DNA from: Cyanothece sp. BG0011
GTDB lineage: Bacteria > Cyanobacteriota > Cyanobacteriia > Cyanobacteriales > Microcystaceae
Assembly (NCBI RefSeq): GCF_003013815.1
Contig: NZ_PRLH01000050.1
Location: 1 to 61,503, forward strand
DNA length: 61,503 nt
Direction: 5' to 3'
This document shows, piece by piece, positions 25,712 to 35,110 of this stretch (positions are counted from its first letter, which is position 1; each line of letters opens with the position of its first letter). The notes beneath the pieces were generated by a model. That model had not been told where the DNA came from and made no database searches. It worked only from the letters and a program-made list of their open reading frames with translations. A program made the position numbers and the translations under genes.

Positions 25712-26635
25712 TTAACCAATGGGGGTATGATAGACATCTGAGGTGATTTGTTTAAATTGACGAATTAAATTCAGTGTTTTGTGGTAACCCATCTCATTGT
25801 TTTGTTGTTGAAACTGATTGAGGGCGATTTTAAAATTTTGCCAAGCCATGTCTTGTAATCCTAAAATTCCAGCCGCAATACCTCGATTAATATAAGCACT
25901 GGTTAACTGAGGATTTAAGGTAATGACTTCGGTAAAATCTTGAAAAGCCGCTTGATAATTCCCTAATTTTTGATAAGCATAACCTCGCTGATAATAGGCT
26001 TGTTCGTCCTTGGGATTTAAAATAAGAACATGAGTCAAATTAGCGATCGCCCCTTGAAAATTTTCCAGTTTTAAATGAGCCACAGCGCGATCGTAATAAA
26101 TCAAGGTTTTAGCTTGCAAAGAATGATCTCTATGGTTTTTTAGAGCTTGATTATAACTGTCTAAAGCTTGCTGATAATTCCCTAATTGAAAATGGACTAA
26201 TCCTTGATTATAGTAAGCACGATAATCATGTTTATGGCGTTTAATGACTTCTTGGTAAGCAGCTAAAGATTGACCATAATTTTCGAGTCGATAATCGGCT
26301 AATCCCTTATTAAGATAAGCTTCAATATTGTTTGAATTTCTCTTTAAAGCTTGTTCACAGTCTTGTTTAGCTGCTTGATTATGATTGATTTGTAAATAGG
26401 CCAGACAACGATTACTATAAGCAGAGGCAATTTTGTGATCCTTGTTATTAATAACTTGAGTAAATTTCAGAATCGCTTCTTGATAGTTTTGTTCGTTTAA
26501 ATAGCGAATTCCTTGGGAAAAATCAGGAGAAATTGCTAATTTTTCTGAACTAGGGGACGAAAATCCTAAGCAGAATAAAATGGCTGCAATCAAAACAAAA
26601 AACTTAACAGCATCCTTAACTAGATTGTGCATCAT
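25712..26635 (-). CDS. TPR-repeat protein with N-terminal signal/anchor
   Basis: 307 residues. A hydrophobic segment at about 12-26 (FFVLIAAILFCLGFS) followed by polar sequence looks like a signal peptide or lipoprotein-type leader with Cys22. From residue 40 there are about seven tetratricopeptide repeats with the usual pattern: AYSNRCLAYLQINHNQ, AYLNKGLADYRLENYGQ, AYYNQGLVHFQLGNYQQ, AYYQRGYAYQKLGNYQ, AYINRGIAAGILG. Such proteins scaffold complexes, often in the periplasm or thylakoid lumen side; no partner is suggested by its neighbours. Two ATGs lie at the start (26635 and 26632). Confidence 0.85.
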   Translation of the reverse strand: MMHNLVKDAVKFFVLIAAILFCLGFSSPSSEKLAISPDFSQGIRYLNEQNYQEAILKFTQVINNKDHKIASAYSNRCLAYLQINHNQAAKQDCEQALKRNSNNIEAYLNKGLADYRLENYGQSLAAYQEVIKRHKHDYRAYYNQGLVHFQLGNYQQALDSYNQALKNHRDHSLQAKTLIYYDRAVAHLKLENFQGAIANLTHVLILNPKDEQAYYQRGYAYQKLGNYQAAFQDFTEVITLNPQLTSAYINRGIAAGILGLQDMAWQNFKIALNQFQQQNNEMGYHKTLNLIRQFKQITSDVYHTPIG

Positions 26636-26934
26636 TTAATCTTTCACGTAATTAGCTAACTTCGATCATGCTAGAAAAAATCTGAAAATTTTTCCATAGA
26701 CAAATGGTAAAAGATTAAGACAATCTAAGAAGAAAAGATCAATGTTTCAGCAAAGAAATCAATTAGAAGAGGTGATCAATGCTTGGAAACGTTGACAAAA
26801 GGATAATTATAATGTATAAATTCTATAAAATCTATTAAACTTTTAGTAAGATTGATCATTCAATTAGATTAATTCTAAAAAATAAGAGTGATCAATTAAT
26901 AACTAATATCATTTAGAACTATATATTAGCTAAT
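26636..26934. other. AT-rich spacer between divergent TPR and glycosyltransferase genes
   Basis: About 300 bp, very AT-rich, with no plausible gene. A 17-codon open frame starting at 26742 (MFQQRNQLEE...) is too short and unsupported. The spacer must hold two divergent promoters; I could not define them. Confidence 0.5.
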
Positions 26935-27891
26935 ATGAAAAAACCAACGTTATCAGTCATTATTCCCATGAGGGATAATGTTCCCCAAGTCTGGATAGAA
27001 GCGTTATCAAAAGTTGAGGGTAATGTAGAATTTATTTTAGTTTATCCTCCTGAAGTTCCCTTACTGAGTAATAATGATCCGAGAATTCGTCAGATCGTTA
27101 GTGCTTTAAGAGGAGAAGTTATACAAAGAATTACAGCTTTATTAAATGCGTCGGGAACCTATGTTTTATCTATTAATTGTGATGAATATTTGTACCCCAA
27201 AATTGAAGAAGTTGTGCTGGCATATTTTCAAAGATTTCCCAATAGTTATTTATTTAAGTTAAGACAAAAGTTTTATCCTTATGGTAATCAAGAGAAATTA
27301 TTAGAAGACTGGGAAACTTTTACGAATCTAGAGAATATCACAGTCAGGAAAGGAGACGATCATCATTTAAAAACAATAGAAACCCTTCAAGAGATTCCTA
27401 TCTGTCCTTTAGACAATGAATTTAATTTACTTTGTCTGATCAAAGATCGCAAAGATCATCATGGACCCCATCAAGAGAATTTTGATAAAAAAGTGTGGAA
27501 AAATAGTTTAGTTCAAGAGCAATTAAACGATATTGTTAAGCAATTTACTCTTTTAGGGCCGTTTAAATATGTTCCTTTTTGGTGTTCTGATCGATTACTT
27601 GGTTTAGCCATGCAAGCTAATTTATACAGCAAAGGAATTGCCAAAAAAGGCGATATTATTGGACATATTTTACCGTTTCCTGAGCAATTTCGTACAGAAA
27701 ATAATCCTCCCGAATTTCGCTATAATACGACGAATAGACGGTATATTTTAGCCGAGTGTTTACTTCTAAAAGTATATCCTCAATATGGATATTTTTGGAA
27801 TTTAGTTATTGCCAGTCTTAAAAATTTAGTCAGAGTTAAATCAGGAAAAGATAAGTTAGCCAAACTCATCCCATTTTCTAATCAATCTTGA
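26935..27891 (+). CDS. Putative GT2-like glycosyltransferase
   Basis: 318 residues beginning with the GT-A style strand TLSVIIPMRDN, followed by an acceptor-side region (VEFILVYPPE) and a likely metal/nucleotide-binding turn in LSINCDEYLYP, where CDE would stand in for the DxD motif. The C-terminal half has no clear family match, though it contains many aromatic residues typical of sugar-binding (LGPFKYVPFWCSDRLLG). There is no membrane span. The gene is isolated, not within a polysaccharide cluster. The glycosyltransferase label rests mainly on the N-terminal fold and is moderate. Confidence 0.6.
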   Translation: MKKPTLSVIIPMRDNVPQVWIEALSKVEGNVEFILVYPPEVPLLSNNDPRIRQIVSALRGEVIQRITALLNASGTYVLSINCDEYLYPKIEEVVLAYFQRFPNSYLFKLRQKFYPYGNQEKLLEDWETFTNLENITVRKGDDHHLKTIETLQEIPICPLDNEFNLLCLIKDRKDHHGPHQENFDKKVWKNSLVQEQLNDIVKQFTLLGPFKYVPFWCSDRLLGLAMQANLYSKGIAKKGDIIGHILPFPEQFRTENNPPEFRYNTTNRRYILAECLLLKVYPQYGYFWNLVIASLKNLVRVKSGKDKLAKLIPFSNQS

Positions 27892-27908
27892 TAAAATGAG
27901 ATTAAGAA

Positions 27909-28124
27909 TTACATTTTATCATTGATTAATGTGATTTGTCCTGATTGCAATCGATTAAAAATCTCAGTAATTCCGATTAGTTCTTCTTGGGTAATGGGTT
28001 GATTACATAACATGGCATCTAAAAAATATTTTTCATCCATTGCCGTCAATTTCCCTTGTTCAAGAACTCGCTCAATTTGGAAAATAAGCCCGGTATGGGA
28101 GTTTTTATCGTCTGAATAACACAT
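27909..28124 (-). CDS. Small conserved hypothetical protein
   Basis: 71 residues, starting MCYSDDKN. It appears helical: ERVLEQGKLTAMDEKYFLDAML, then ITQEELIGITEIFNRLQSGQ. The second ATG (28124) is preferred to the one at 28130 because AAGGA then lies at proper ribosome-binding distance. Unbroken frame, a good ribosome binding site and a sensible amino-acid composition support a real gene. No function can be suggested; similar short proteins are common in cyanobacteria. Confidence 0.55.
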   Translation of the reverse strand: MCYSDDKNSHTGLIFQIERVLEQGKLTAMDEKYFLDAMLCNQPITQEELIGITEIFNRLQSGQITLINDKM

Positions 28125-28270
28125 TATCATGTCCTTATTACTATCACATTTTTCAGAAGTTTGATGGTTGAAAAACTCTCCATAAAAGAGAATTATTATT
28201 TAACTATAACAATTTTAAAAATTGGTAAACTGTGACAGTAAAGAAAATCCGATGTGATCGTCATCAATTT

Positions 28271-28320
28271 GATAGGATGGGCAAATATTTCTAATCCCTT
28301 TAAATACTTGCCCATCTTAC
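28271..28320. repeat. GATGGGCAA inverted-repeat element (copy 1)
   Basis: GATGGGCAAATATTT pairs with AAATACTTGCCCATC, one mismatch, with flanks GATAG and TTAC. It belongs to a small dispersed family with GGTGGGCAAT ... ATTGCCCACC ends, seen again at 38317-38388 and 51961-51984. It lies between the small hypothetical gene and the gltX stop and could act as a terminator for gltX. Confidence 0.65.
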
Positions 28321-28345
28321 GCTAGATTTGTGTATTCTGGTGACG

Positions 28346-29797
28346 TTATAGTAAACCTAAGCCATGACGCAAACGGCTTTTATCCCATCCTTTTTCGTTT
28401 AATAAAAGCCAAGATTGAATGAGATCAGGACCGTGTAATTCACCCATTAAACCGGCACGAAGCGATCGCATGACTAACCCTTTTTTCACCTTAAACGTTT
28501 TCGTCACTTGTTTAATGGTGTCTTTGGCTTCATCTTCGCTCAACTGAGAAGAGGCTTCAATTTTTTCTAAAACAGCTTGTAAAACCCCTTGAACTCCCTC
28601 TTGTTTCATTTGGGCCATGGCTTCTTCACTGTAGTCCACTGTTTCGCCGAATAATAAGACACTTTCTTGTGCTGCGTCACTGAGACGGGTGAGACTCGGT
28701 CCGATGAGGGTGGCCATCGTTTCTAACCAAGGGCGATCGCTGTCGATATTGATAGGATAGCCGGCCCCTTGCCAATAGGGAACCAATAAATCCACTAATT
28801 CTGGCCCTGACAGTTTATGTAAATATTGACTATTAATCCAATCAAGTTTGTCCCAATCAAATTTAGCCCCGGCCTTATTGACTCGTTCTAAACTAAACTG
28901 TTGGGCTGCTTCGCTTAACGTAAAAATCTCTTGAGTCGAGTCTGGGGGAGTCCATCCCAATAGGGTCATATAGTTGGCTAAAGCATCGGGTAGAAAGCCC
29001 ATTTGACGAAAGTCATCAATAGAGGTTACCCCATCCCGTTTTGACAGTTTACGTCCTTCTTGGTTCAAAATTAGGGGGGTGTGGGCGAATTCTGGAACCG
29101 TTGCGCCGAGAGCTTCGTATAAGAGAATTTGTTTAGCGGTATTAGCGATATGATCTTCTCCTCGGATCACATGGGTGATCTTCATATCCATGTCATCGAC
29201 CACTACGGCTAAATTATAAAGCGGTTGTCCAAAGGGTTGATCGGGACTATCGGCCATACGAGCGATCACCATATCTCCGCCGAGATCGCTGCCTTTCCAG
29301 GTCATTTTCCCTCGGATGAGATCGTGCCAGACAATTTCGCGCTGATCATCAATCATAAAGCGAATGACTGGTTTTCTGCCTTCTGCTTCAAACCCTTGGC
29401 GTTGTTCTTCGGTGAGATGACGATGACGGTTATCGTAGCGAGGGGCTTGGTTTTGGGCTTTTTGTGCCTCTCGCATTTGTTCTAATTCTTCTGGGGTACA
29501 ATAACAACGATAGGCAAATCCTTTGTCGAGTAGGGTTTGAATGGCTTGACGATAGAGATCGAGGCGTTGGGTTTGAAAAAAAGGACCCTCATCCCAAGTT
29601 AAGCCCAACCAGGCCAGTCCGGATTTAATATTGTCGGTGTATTCTTGACGCGATCGCTCTTGGTCAGTGTCTTCGACTCTGAGGATAAACTGGCCTTGGT
29701 GATGATGAGCAAATAACCAGTTAAAAACGGCGGTTCTGGCGGTTCCGATGTGTAAATTTCCTGTGGGACTTGGGGCGATACGAACTCTGACTGTCAC
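28346..29797 (-). CDS. gltX: Glutamyl-tRNA synthetase
   Basis: 483 residues, the normal bacterial length. The class I signatures are present: [20 protein letters not shown] (HIGH motif) at the N-terminus and KLSKRDG (KMSKS motif) in the middle; [20 protein letters not shown] and [15 protein letters not shown] mark the glutamate- and tRNA-specific parts. It charges tRNA-Glu, and in cyanobacteria this Glu-tRNA also feeds tetrapyrrole (chlorophyll, phycobilin) synthesis through glutamyl-tRNA reductase. In cyanobacteria GltX is usually non-discriminating. The gene is monocistronic. Confidence 0.97.
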   Translation of the reverse strand: MTVRVRIAPSPTGNLHIGTARTAVFNWLFAHHHQGQFILRVEDTDQERSRQEYTDNIKSGLAWLGLTWDEGPFFQTQRLDLYRQAIQTLLDKGFAYRCYCTPEELEQMREAQKAQNQAPRYDNRHRHLTEEQRQGFEAEGRKPVIRFMIDDQREIVWHDLIRGKMTWKGSDLGGDMVIARMADSPDQPFGQPLYNLAVVVDDMDMKITHVIRGEDHIANTAKQILLYEALGATVPEFAHTPLILNQEGRKLSKRDGVTSIDDFRQMGFLPDALANYMTLLGWTPPDSTQEIFTLSEAAQQFSLERVNKAGAKFDWDKLDWINSQYLHKLSGPELVDLLVPYWQGAGYPINIDSDRPWLETMATLIGPSLTRLSDAAQESVLLFGETVDYSEEAMAQMKQEGVQGVLQAVLEKIEASSQLSEDEAKDTIKQVTKTFKVKKGLVMRSLRAGLMGELHGPDLIQSWLLLNEKGWDKSRLRHGLGLL

Positions 29798-29830
29798 AAA
29801 ATTTTTCCTGTAGTCAATATTAGTAAAGTT

Positions 29831-29860
29831 CCCTACCTTCAGTTAGAGGTAGGGCTTTTT
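29831..29860 (+). terminator. Orphan hairpin with T-run upstream of gltX
   Basis: CCCTACC (29831-29837) pairs with GGTAGGG (29848-29854) followed by CTTTTT on the plus strand. No plus-strand gene ends nearby, so it is either a terminator left from a lost gene or the end hairpin of a former IS200/IS605-like element; the GCCCTACC-type stem with a TTCAGTTAGA loop resembles such ends. The remaining spacer (29861-30027) shows nothing else. Confidence 0.5.
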
Positions 29861-30027
29861 AAGCTCAATTGATTATCATAAGTGATTTTAGGTTAACTCA
29901 TCAAGCAATTATTGATCATAAAGTGTTTAAGTTAAACGTTTTTTCTGAACCTTGCTCTGTGGATTTTGACTGATTTTCTAGCGTTTTCTAATGCTTAATT
30001 TTCTCAACGCTGATGAACTGTAATTGT

Positions 30028-30912
30028 CTAAGCTCTTTCGACTAAAAAGGGTAACGATAAGCGATAAAATATCCATCCAAACAACGTCAAGATAATCGCC
30101 ACAGCACTAGCGATCCAAAATCCTGCTACGTTAGAAATTTCTCCGGTGGTGGCTAAATCTCTTGTGGTGACCAATAGGGGAGTAACAGGGTTAATTTTTA
30201 CCAAAATTGCCCAAAATCCTTCCCGTGGTTGAGGATAAATGACAGGAGTGACAAATAACCAGAGACGAGTGACAAAACTGATGGCTTTATTAACATCACC
30301 ATAGAGACAAGAAAATGGACTTAAAATTAATCCCAGTCCTGTGCCAAACAAGATCAAATGAATGAAGGCCACGGGAGCAATAAGAATTGTCCAAGTTACC
30401 CCTACTTTAAACCAGACAAATAAGAAAAAAATGGGAATCAATTGAATCAGAAAATTAAATAAAGTTTGTGATACTTTCGAGAGGATAAACGCTTCTGGGG
30501 GGACATTTAATTTCATCAGCATCCCTTTCGCACTTCGGGCGGCTCCCATAGTATTATTAAAAACTTGAATAAAAGTTTGCCACAGTGTCATACTCAGAGC
30601 AACATAAACTGGGTAAGGAATAGGGGTGTCTCCTAAGTTCAAAACTCTGGCTTCTCTGAGGAAGGTTAAACCCACTGCGCTGACTAACGGGGGGATAAAA
30701 ATCCAGAGTACACCGAGAATAGACTGACGATATTGAGATTGAATATCTCGTTGAAATAATTGCCAAGCTAATTCACGAGAAGCAAGCAAGTCGTACCACA
30801 TTTCCTGTAATAGTTTGATGGGGTGTCTGACGCGACTATTTGGTTCATAGACCACAACAGGGAGAGGTTTTTTGTGTTTATCTCGAGTGGGTTGGCGGTT
30901 GGCTTGACTCAT
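30028..30912 (-). CDS. ABC-2 type polysaccharide-export permease
   Basis: 294 residues with six hydrophobic segments and the ABC-2 permease pattern of O-antigen/teichoic-acid exporters (Wzm/TagG type): the amphipathic start helix with LAWQLFQRDIQSQYRQSILG, then LWIFIPPLVSA, and a final loop LFVTPVIYPQPREGFW. It would form the membrane channel for an undecaprenyl-linked or lipid-linked glycan together with an ATP-binding subunit (Wzt type), but no such gene is in this window. The start is the ATG at 30912. Divergent from the Ca2+/H+ antiporter gene. Confidence 0.85.
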   Translation of the reverse strand: MSQANRQPTRDKHKKPLPVVVYEPNSRVRHPIKLLQEMWYDLLASRELAWQLFQRDIQSQYRQSILGVLWIFIPPLVSAVGLTFLREARVLNLGDTPIPYPVYVALSMTLWQTFIQVFNNTMGAARSAKGMLMKLNVPPEAFILSKVSQTLFNFLIQLIPIFFLFVWFKVGVTWTILIAPVAFIHLILFGTGLGLILSPFSCLYGDVNKAISFVTRLWLFVTPVIYPQPREGFWAILVKINPVTPLLVTTRDLATTGEISNVAGFWIASAVAIILTLFGWIFYRLSLPFLVERA

Positions 30913-31048
30913 GGTTAGACCCTAGATACTTGTAAAGCATGGTAATCGTTTTATCATATAACTTTACATTACAAGAATCTGTCAAGTTCATTGATCCCCT
31001 AAACTAAAAAAGGGATTTGAGAATGTTAACCCATTGATGAGTATTATC

Positions 31049-32140
31049 ATGTTCAATAAAAGTACGATTCTGTCGATTTTATTAATTTTTATCCCTTTAT
31101 CTCTAGGGTCTGAATACTTGGAATGGGGGGCATCGATTACTTTTATCACCGCCGGTTTAGCTATTGTGCCGTTGGCTGCTTTTATGGGTCAGGCCACAGA
31201 AGAAATTGCTGTGGTGGTTGGTCCGAATTTAGGGGGATTGTTAAATGCTACCTTTGGTAATGCCACTGAATTAATTTTGGCTTTCGTGGCTTTGCAAGAA
31301 GGGTTAATTGGTGTGGTTAAAGCCACCATTACTGGTTCAATTATTGGGAATTTATTATTAGTGGTGGGCTTTTCAATGTTATTGGGTGGCCTGCGCTACA
31401 AAGAACAGGAATTTCAATCGGTGGCAGCCCGTGTTAATGCGTCTTCGATGAATTTGGCCGTCATTGCTATTTTATTACCGACGGCGGTGCAATATACGTC
31501 GAGTGGGATTGAAGAACAAACCTTACAGAATTTATCTGTTGCTGTAGCGGTTGTTTTAATCTTGGTCTATGGATTAACCTTATTGTTTTCGATGAAAACC
31601 CATGCTTATTTATATGAAGTGGGGATGGTGGCCGAAGAAGAATCCGAAGAAGATGGCACTAATGTCAATCTGAGTAAATGGGTGATTATCCTTTTATTAG
31701 TTACCCTTGGGGTTGCCATTGAATCAGAGTTATTGGTCAATTCCCTAGAAGAAGCCACCTCATCTTTAGGGTTAACTGCTTTGTTTACCGGTGTGATTTT
31801 ACTCCCCATTGTGGGCAATGCCGCTGAACACGCTACGGCGGTTACGGTTGCGATGAAGAATAAAATGGATTTATCCATGTCCGTGGCGGTAGGTTCAAGT
31901 TTACAAATTGCGTTGTTTGTTGCCCCTGTTTTAGTGATTGCGGGTTGGTTATTAGGACAACCGATGGATTTAGATTTTAATCCCTTTGAATTAGTCGCTG
32001 TCGCTGTGGCGGTTTTAATTACGAATTCGATTAGTTCCGATGGTCGTTCTAATTGGTTAGAAGGGACTTTATTATTAGCGACTTATGCAGTAATTGGTTT
32101 AGCCTTTTATTTCCATCCGGTGGTTGAGGGACTGGGTTGA
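31049..32140 (+). CDS. cax: Ca2+/H+ antiporter (CAX family)
   Basis: About 364 residues with eleven hydrophobic segments and the two inverted alpha-repeats of the CaCA superfamily: GNATELILAFVAL in the first half and GNAAEHATAVTVA in the second. An acidic loop (VAEEESEEDGTNVNL) divides the halves, as in CAX proteins. It exports calcium, and perhaps other cations, in exchange for protons, supporting Ca2+ and salt/pH homeostasis. Possible starts are ATG 31037 and 31049; I use the latter because family members begin just before the first helix. A heptamer repeat follows the stop. Confidence 0.9.
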   Translation: MFNKSTILSILLIFIPLSLGSEYLEWGASITFITAGLAIVPLAAFMGQATEEIAVVVGPNLGGLLNATFGNATELILAFVALQEGLIGVVKATITGSIIGNLLLVVGFSMLLGGLRYKEQEFQSVAARVNASSMNLAVIAILLPTAVQYTSSGIEEQTLQNLSVAVAVVLILVYGLTLLFSMKTHAYLYEVGMVAEEESEEDGTNVNLSKWVIILLLVTLGVAIESELLVNSLEEATSSLGLTALFTGVILLPIVGNAAEHATAVTVAMKNKMDLSMSVAVGSSLQIALFVAPVLVIAGWLLGQPMDLDFNPFELVAVAVAVLITNSISSDGRSNWLEGTLLLATYAVIGLAFYFHPVVEGLG

Positions 32141-32146
32141 GGAGAA

Positions 32147-32268
32147 GGCAGGAGGCAGAAGGCAGGGGGCAGGAGGTTGGGAGTTAGGAGTCGGGAGTTG
32201 AGGAGAAGGCAGGAGGCAGAAGGCAGGAGGCAGGAGGTTGGGAGTTGGGAGTCGGGAGTTGGGGAGAA
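32147..32268. repeat. Two 61-bp copies built of G/A-rich heptamers
   Basis: Starting a few bases after the cax stop, two 61-bp copies lie in tandem (32147-32207 and 32208-32268). Each is made of 7-bp units such as GGCAGGA, GGCAGAA, GGTTGGG, AGTTAGG and AGTCGGG. The open reading frame of the following HAD gene extends into this repeat, but the translated sequence there is low-complexity and not conserved; the repeat is non-coding. Confidence 0.85.
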
Positions 32269-32308
32269 ATATTACTTTAATCTGAAATATTACTTCAATC
32301 AGTTAGTT

Positions 32309-33055
32309 ATGATGTTAAAAGCTTTAATTTTTGATGTGGATGGAACCTTAGCCGAAACGGAAAGAGATGGCCATCGAATTGCGTTTAATCGGGCTTTTGC
32401 TGAGGGGAATTTAAACTGGAATTGGTCAGAAACCCTCTACGGAGAATTGTTAGAAATTTCTGGTGGAAAAGAAAGGATTCGATATTATTTACAACAATAT
32501 CATCCTGATCTGATCAAAGATTTGGACAGTTTAATTCCTCAACTTCATCAAGCAAAAACGAACCATTATGGTCAGTTATTATCATCAGGAGAAATTCAAT
32601 TACGTTTAGGGGTAAAACGGTTAATTGAAGAAGCTTATCAGGAGGGGATACGATTAGCGATCGCCACCACTAGCGCGTTACCCAATGCTTTGGCTTTAAT
32701 CGAAAAACATCTTAATCCTCAGTGGTTTGAAGTGATCGCAGCCGGGGATATTGTTCCGAATAAAAAACCCGCTCCTGATATTTATAAATATGTCTTAAAT
32801 GAGATGAAGTTATCCCCTGATGAATGTTTAGTATTTGAGGATTCTTTTCATGGGTTACAAGCCGCTTCTGAGGCTGGTTTAAAGACAGTCATTACTTTAC
32901 ATGATTACACAAAAAATCAAGATTTTTCTTTAGCTAGTTTAGTTTTAAATCATCTAGGAGAACCGAACAATCATTTTAAAATGATCAAAGGAGATATTAA
33001 CAATAAAGGTTATCTTGATTTAGAATTATGTCAAAAATTGATGATCAATTATTAA
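32309..33055 (+). CDS. HAD-superfamily phosphatase, CbbY/beta-phosphoglucomutase-like
   Basis: 248 residues starting at paired ATGs (32309/32312). HAD motif I is LIFDVDGTLAETERDGH with both catalytic Asp residues, motif II is the Thr/Ser in RLAIATTSALPN, motif III is the Lys in NKKPAPDIY, and motif IV is VFEDSFHGLQAA. The cap insertion after motif I is of the C1 type, and the overall look matches CbbY (xylulose-1,5-bisphosphate phosphatase in photosynthetic organisms) and related sugar-phosphate phosphatases. The exact substrate is not decided here. The longer frame upstream is repeat DNA. An ndhJ terminator overlaps its stop. Confidence 0.87.
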   Translation: MMLKALIFDVDGTLAETERDGHRIAFNRAFAEGNLNWNWSETLYGELLEISGGKERIRYYLQQYHPDLIKDLDSLIPQLHQAKTNHYGQLLSSGEIQLRLGVKRLIEEAYQEGIRLAIATTSALPNALALIEKHLNPQWFEVIAAGDIVPNKKPAPDIYKYVLNEMKLSPDECLVFEDSFHGLQAASEAGLKTVITLHDYTKNQDFSLASLVLNHLGEPNNHFKMIKGDINNKGYLDLELCQKLMINY

Positions 33056-33086
33056 AAAAGCCCCCCAAAGTAACTAATTTGAGGGG
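33054..33086 (-). terminator. Intrinsic terminator of the ndhCKJ operon
   Basis: On the minus strand CCCCTCAAA pairs with TTTGGGGGG (one mismatch) around an 8-base loop and is followed by CTTTTTT. It sits 70 bp past the ndhJ stop and its T-run overlaps the stop codon of the convergent HAD gene. Confidence 0.75.
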
Positions 33087-33124
33087 AAATATTAGGGAGT
33101 TTTAAAGAATCACTGATCAGTTTT

Positions 33125-33152
33125 TGGTCACTGGTCACTGATAACTGCTCAC
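33125..33152. repeat. Heptamer array (TGGTCAC)n
   Basis: Four 7-bp units, TGGTCAC, TGGTCAC, TGATAAC, TGCTCAC, directly after (downstream of) the ndhJ stop. The unit is close to the TTGGTCA short tandem repeats described in heterocystous cyanobacteria. A related array is at 60421-60448. Confidence 0.8.
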
Positions 33153-33155
33153 TGT

Positions 33156-33692
33156 TTAATAAGCGTCTTGTAACTCGTAAAAATCGGGGGAAACATAATC
33201 TTTTCGTAAGGGCCAACCTACCCAATCTTCCGGCATCAAAATGCGTTTAAGATCCGGATGACCATCGTAGATAATGCCATACATATCATAGCTTTCCCGT
33301 TCTTGCCAATCTGCCGCTTTCCAGATCCAGTAAACGGAAGGAACATGGGGGTTATCTCTGGGTAAAAAGACTTTAAGGCGAACTTCTTCAGCTTGCTCGC
33401 AGTTATCACTCACCTTGATCAAATGATAGAAGCTAACCAGTTCTTTTCCAGGGCCCAGATCATAAGCTCCCTGACATTGTAAATAATTAAACCCGTAGGC
33501 GTACAAAGCAGTACAGAGGGGAACCAAAAAGTCAGGAGAGACTTTAATTAATTCTATCCCCAGATGATCCGGTTCAAGTAAGTCATGGTCGAAACCATTG
33601 TCTGTTAACCAACTCGACACCGGGCCTGCTTGTACGATCGCGCCTTCTTCTTCTTGTTCTGGGGCGTTATCTTGTGTATTCTCATCAACCAT
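33156..33692 (-). CDS. ndhJ: NDH-1 subunit J
   Basis: 178 residues, the 30-kDa-type (NuoC-like) subunit of the cyanobacterial NDH-1 complex. The conserved C-terminal signature [20 protein letters not shown] and the end LPEDWxGxPLRKDY pattern (here [20 protein letters not shown]) are intact. It sits in the peripheral arm that takes electrons from reduced ferredoxin in cyclic flow and respiration. Start ATG at 33692 is one base from the ndhK stop, so the two are translated as a coupled pair. An acidic N-terminal tail ([14 protein letters not shown]) is typical. Confidence 0.97.
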   Translation of the reverse strand: MVDENTQDNAPEQEEEGAIVQAGPVSSWLTDNGFDHDLLEPDHLGIELIKVSPDFLVPLCTALYAYGFNYLQCQGAYDLGPGKELVSFYHLIKVSDNCEQAEEVRLKVFLPRDNPHVPSVYWIWKAADWQERESYDMYGIIYDGHPDLKRILMPEDWVGWPLRKDYVSPDFYELQDAY

Positions 33693-33693
33693 A

Positions 33694-34437
33694 TTATGCT
33701 TCCTCTCTCTGTTTTTGGGATGCTAAAGCGGGGGGAACTTCCATACCGATCGCTTCTGTCAATTCTTTGGGAGGTGCTTGACGGGTAGGAGTCGCCAAAT
33801 ATTTTCCGGTCAAAATGGGAGAAACCGCTTTCATGTTGTGGGGGGTACTATAGTAACGGTGGGTTTGTTCCATTACGCTAGACCGTTCCTGAATGGTTTC
33901 ATTAGAGACTTTTTTCCGCAGTTTGATGATCGCGTCAAAAATGGCTTCGGGACGGGGAGGACACCCAGGAATATAAACATCCACAGGAATGAGTTTATCC
34001 ACCCCTCTAACGGCGGTTGTAGAGTCGCTGCTAAACATTCCCCCGGTGATGGTACAAGCACCCATGGCGATGACGTACTTAGGATCGGGCATTTCTTCAT
34101 AAAGACGCACCAAAGCAGGGGCCATCTTCATGGTGATCGTTCCCGCAGTGATGATTAAATCCGCTTGTCGGGGGCTAGAACGGGGAACGAGACCAAAACG
34201 GTCAAAATCGAAGCGAGAGCCGATGAGGGCTGCAAATTCGATGAAGCAACAAGCGGTTCCGTATAACAAAGGCCACAAACTGGATAATCTAGCCCAGTTG
34301 TGCAGATCGTCTACGGTGGTTAAGATTATATTTTCTGACAAATCTTGAGTAACTTGGCCACGGGCAGCCGGGTTAAGGATTTTTTCCTTTTGCAACTGCT
34401 CAATGGCGGATAGATCGGAGGTTGGGTTCGGACTCAT
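33694..34437 (-). CDS. ndhK: NDH-1 subunit K (iron-sulfur)
   Basis: 247 residues of the PSST/NuoB family. Cluster N2 ligands are visible as the tandem Cys in GTACCFIEF, the Cys in [11 protein letters not shown] and the Cys in [11 protein letters not shown]2 is the last cluster of the peripheral arm, next to plastoquinone. The C-terminal tail of about 40 residues ([20 protein letters not shown]...) is characteristic of cyanobacterial/plastid NdhK. It is followed by ndhJ with one base between stop and start, and preceded by ndhC across 167 bp. Confidence 0.97.
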   Translation of the reverse strand: MSPNPTSDLSAIEQLQKEKILNPAARGQVTQDLSENIILTTVDDLHNWARLSSLWPLLYGTACCFIEFAALIGSRFDFDRFGLVPRSSPRQADLIITAGTITMKMAPALVRLYEEMPDPKYVIAMGACTITGGMFSSDSTTAVRGVDKLIPVDVYIPGCPPRPEAIFDAIIKLRKKVSNETIQERSSVMEQTHRYYSTPHNMKAVSPILTGKYLATPTRQAPPKELTEAIGMEVPPALASQKQREEA

Positions 34438-34570
34438 AAGAGATTAATGATTAACTACAATCGTCGATTGATAATAATTGCTAGGTTTTACCAAAATAAT
34501 AGAGTCTAAAGCCCTGTCAAAAGAAACAGAAGTTTTTTGATTTGGAGTAGTTAAACCCCTTATAAGAACA

Positions 34571-34605
34571 ACTTCTGACTTCTGACTTCTGACTTCTGAC
34601 TTCAT
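34571..34605. repeat. Heptamer array (ACTTCTG)n between ndhC and ndhK
   Basis: Five 7-bp units (four ACTTCTG plus ACTTCAT) occupy part of the 167-bp ndhC-ndhK gap and end at the ndhC stop codon. The array lengthens what is normally a very short gap in this operon. Confidence 0.8.
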
Positions 34606-34967
34606 CAAGACCATTCTAACGCGCCTTTCCGCCAGGCATAAACCAGGGCGACGACTAAAATGGCGATAAAGATCAATGCTTCGACAAAGGCTAGTAAACC
34701 TAAGCGACTAAAGGCAACGGCCCAGGGGTAGAGAAAGACGGTTTCTACGTCGAATACCACGAATACGAGGGCAAACATATAGTAACGGATATTGAATTGA
34801 ATCCAAGCTCCGCCGATGGGTTCCATTCCTGACTCGTAGGTGGTGCGTCTTTCGGGTCCACCGCCACTGGGCCGTAAAATTTTGGAGGCGGTTAAAGCGA
34901 GAATGGGGATTAAACTACAAGCGAGTAGAAAACCCAAGACATATTCGTAACCATTGAGGACAAACAC
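34605..34967 (-). CDS. ndhC: NDH-1 subunit C
   Basis: 120 residues, the standard size of NdhC (NuoA family), with three membrane helices. Diagnostic stretches are the loop [21 protein letters not shown] and the second-helix segment [18 protein letters not shown] with the conserved acidic residues. It forms part of the membrane arm joint near the quinone tunnel. First gene of the ndhC-ndhK-ndhJ unit; its promoter should lie in the AT-rich spacer after 34967. Confidence 0.97.
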   Translation of the reverse strand: MFVLNGYEYVLGFLLACSLIPILALTASKILRPSGGGPERRTTYESGMEPIGGAWIQFNIRYYMFALVFVVFDVETVFLYPWAVAFSRLGLLAFVEALIFIAILVVALVYAWRKGALEWS

Positions 34968-35077
34968 TGTTTTTGATTAACTCCTCTCGATGTTCTAAAT
35001 TTTTCCTAATCTCTATTAAACCGTAAACTCTACAAAAATAACCCTAAGAAAGTGTTTTTTATGGTTGCTTTTCTGTT

Positions 35078-35105
35078 GGGTGTGGGGTGTGGGGTGTGGG
35101 GTGTG
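35078..35105. repeat. Heptamer array (GGGTGTG)n
   Basis: Four perfect 7-bp units, GGGTGTG, just beyond the stop codon of the minus-strand SDR gene (stop at 35111). It is strongly G-rich on the plus strand and could form a G-quadruplex only in that strand. Confidence 0.8.
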
Positions 35106-35110
35106 GGGTT

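Noticed and set aside
26742-26795. 17-codon ORF in the TPR/glycosyltransferase spacer
   Set aside because: No ribosome binding site, no similarity I know, and chance expectation is high.
32177-32308. N-terminal extension of the HAD phosphatase
   Set aside because: It reads through G/A-rich heptamers; the conserved protein begins at ATG 32309.
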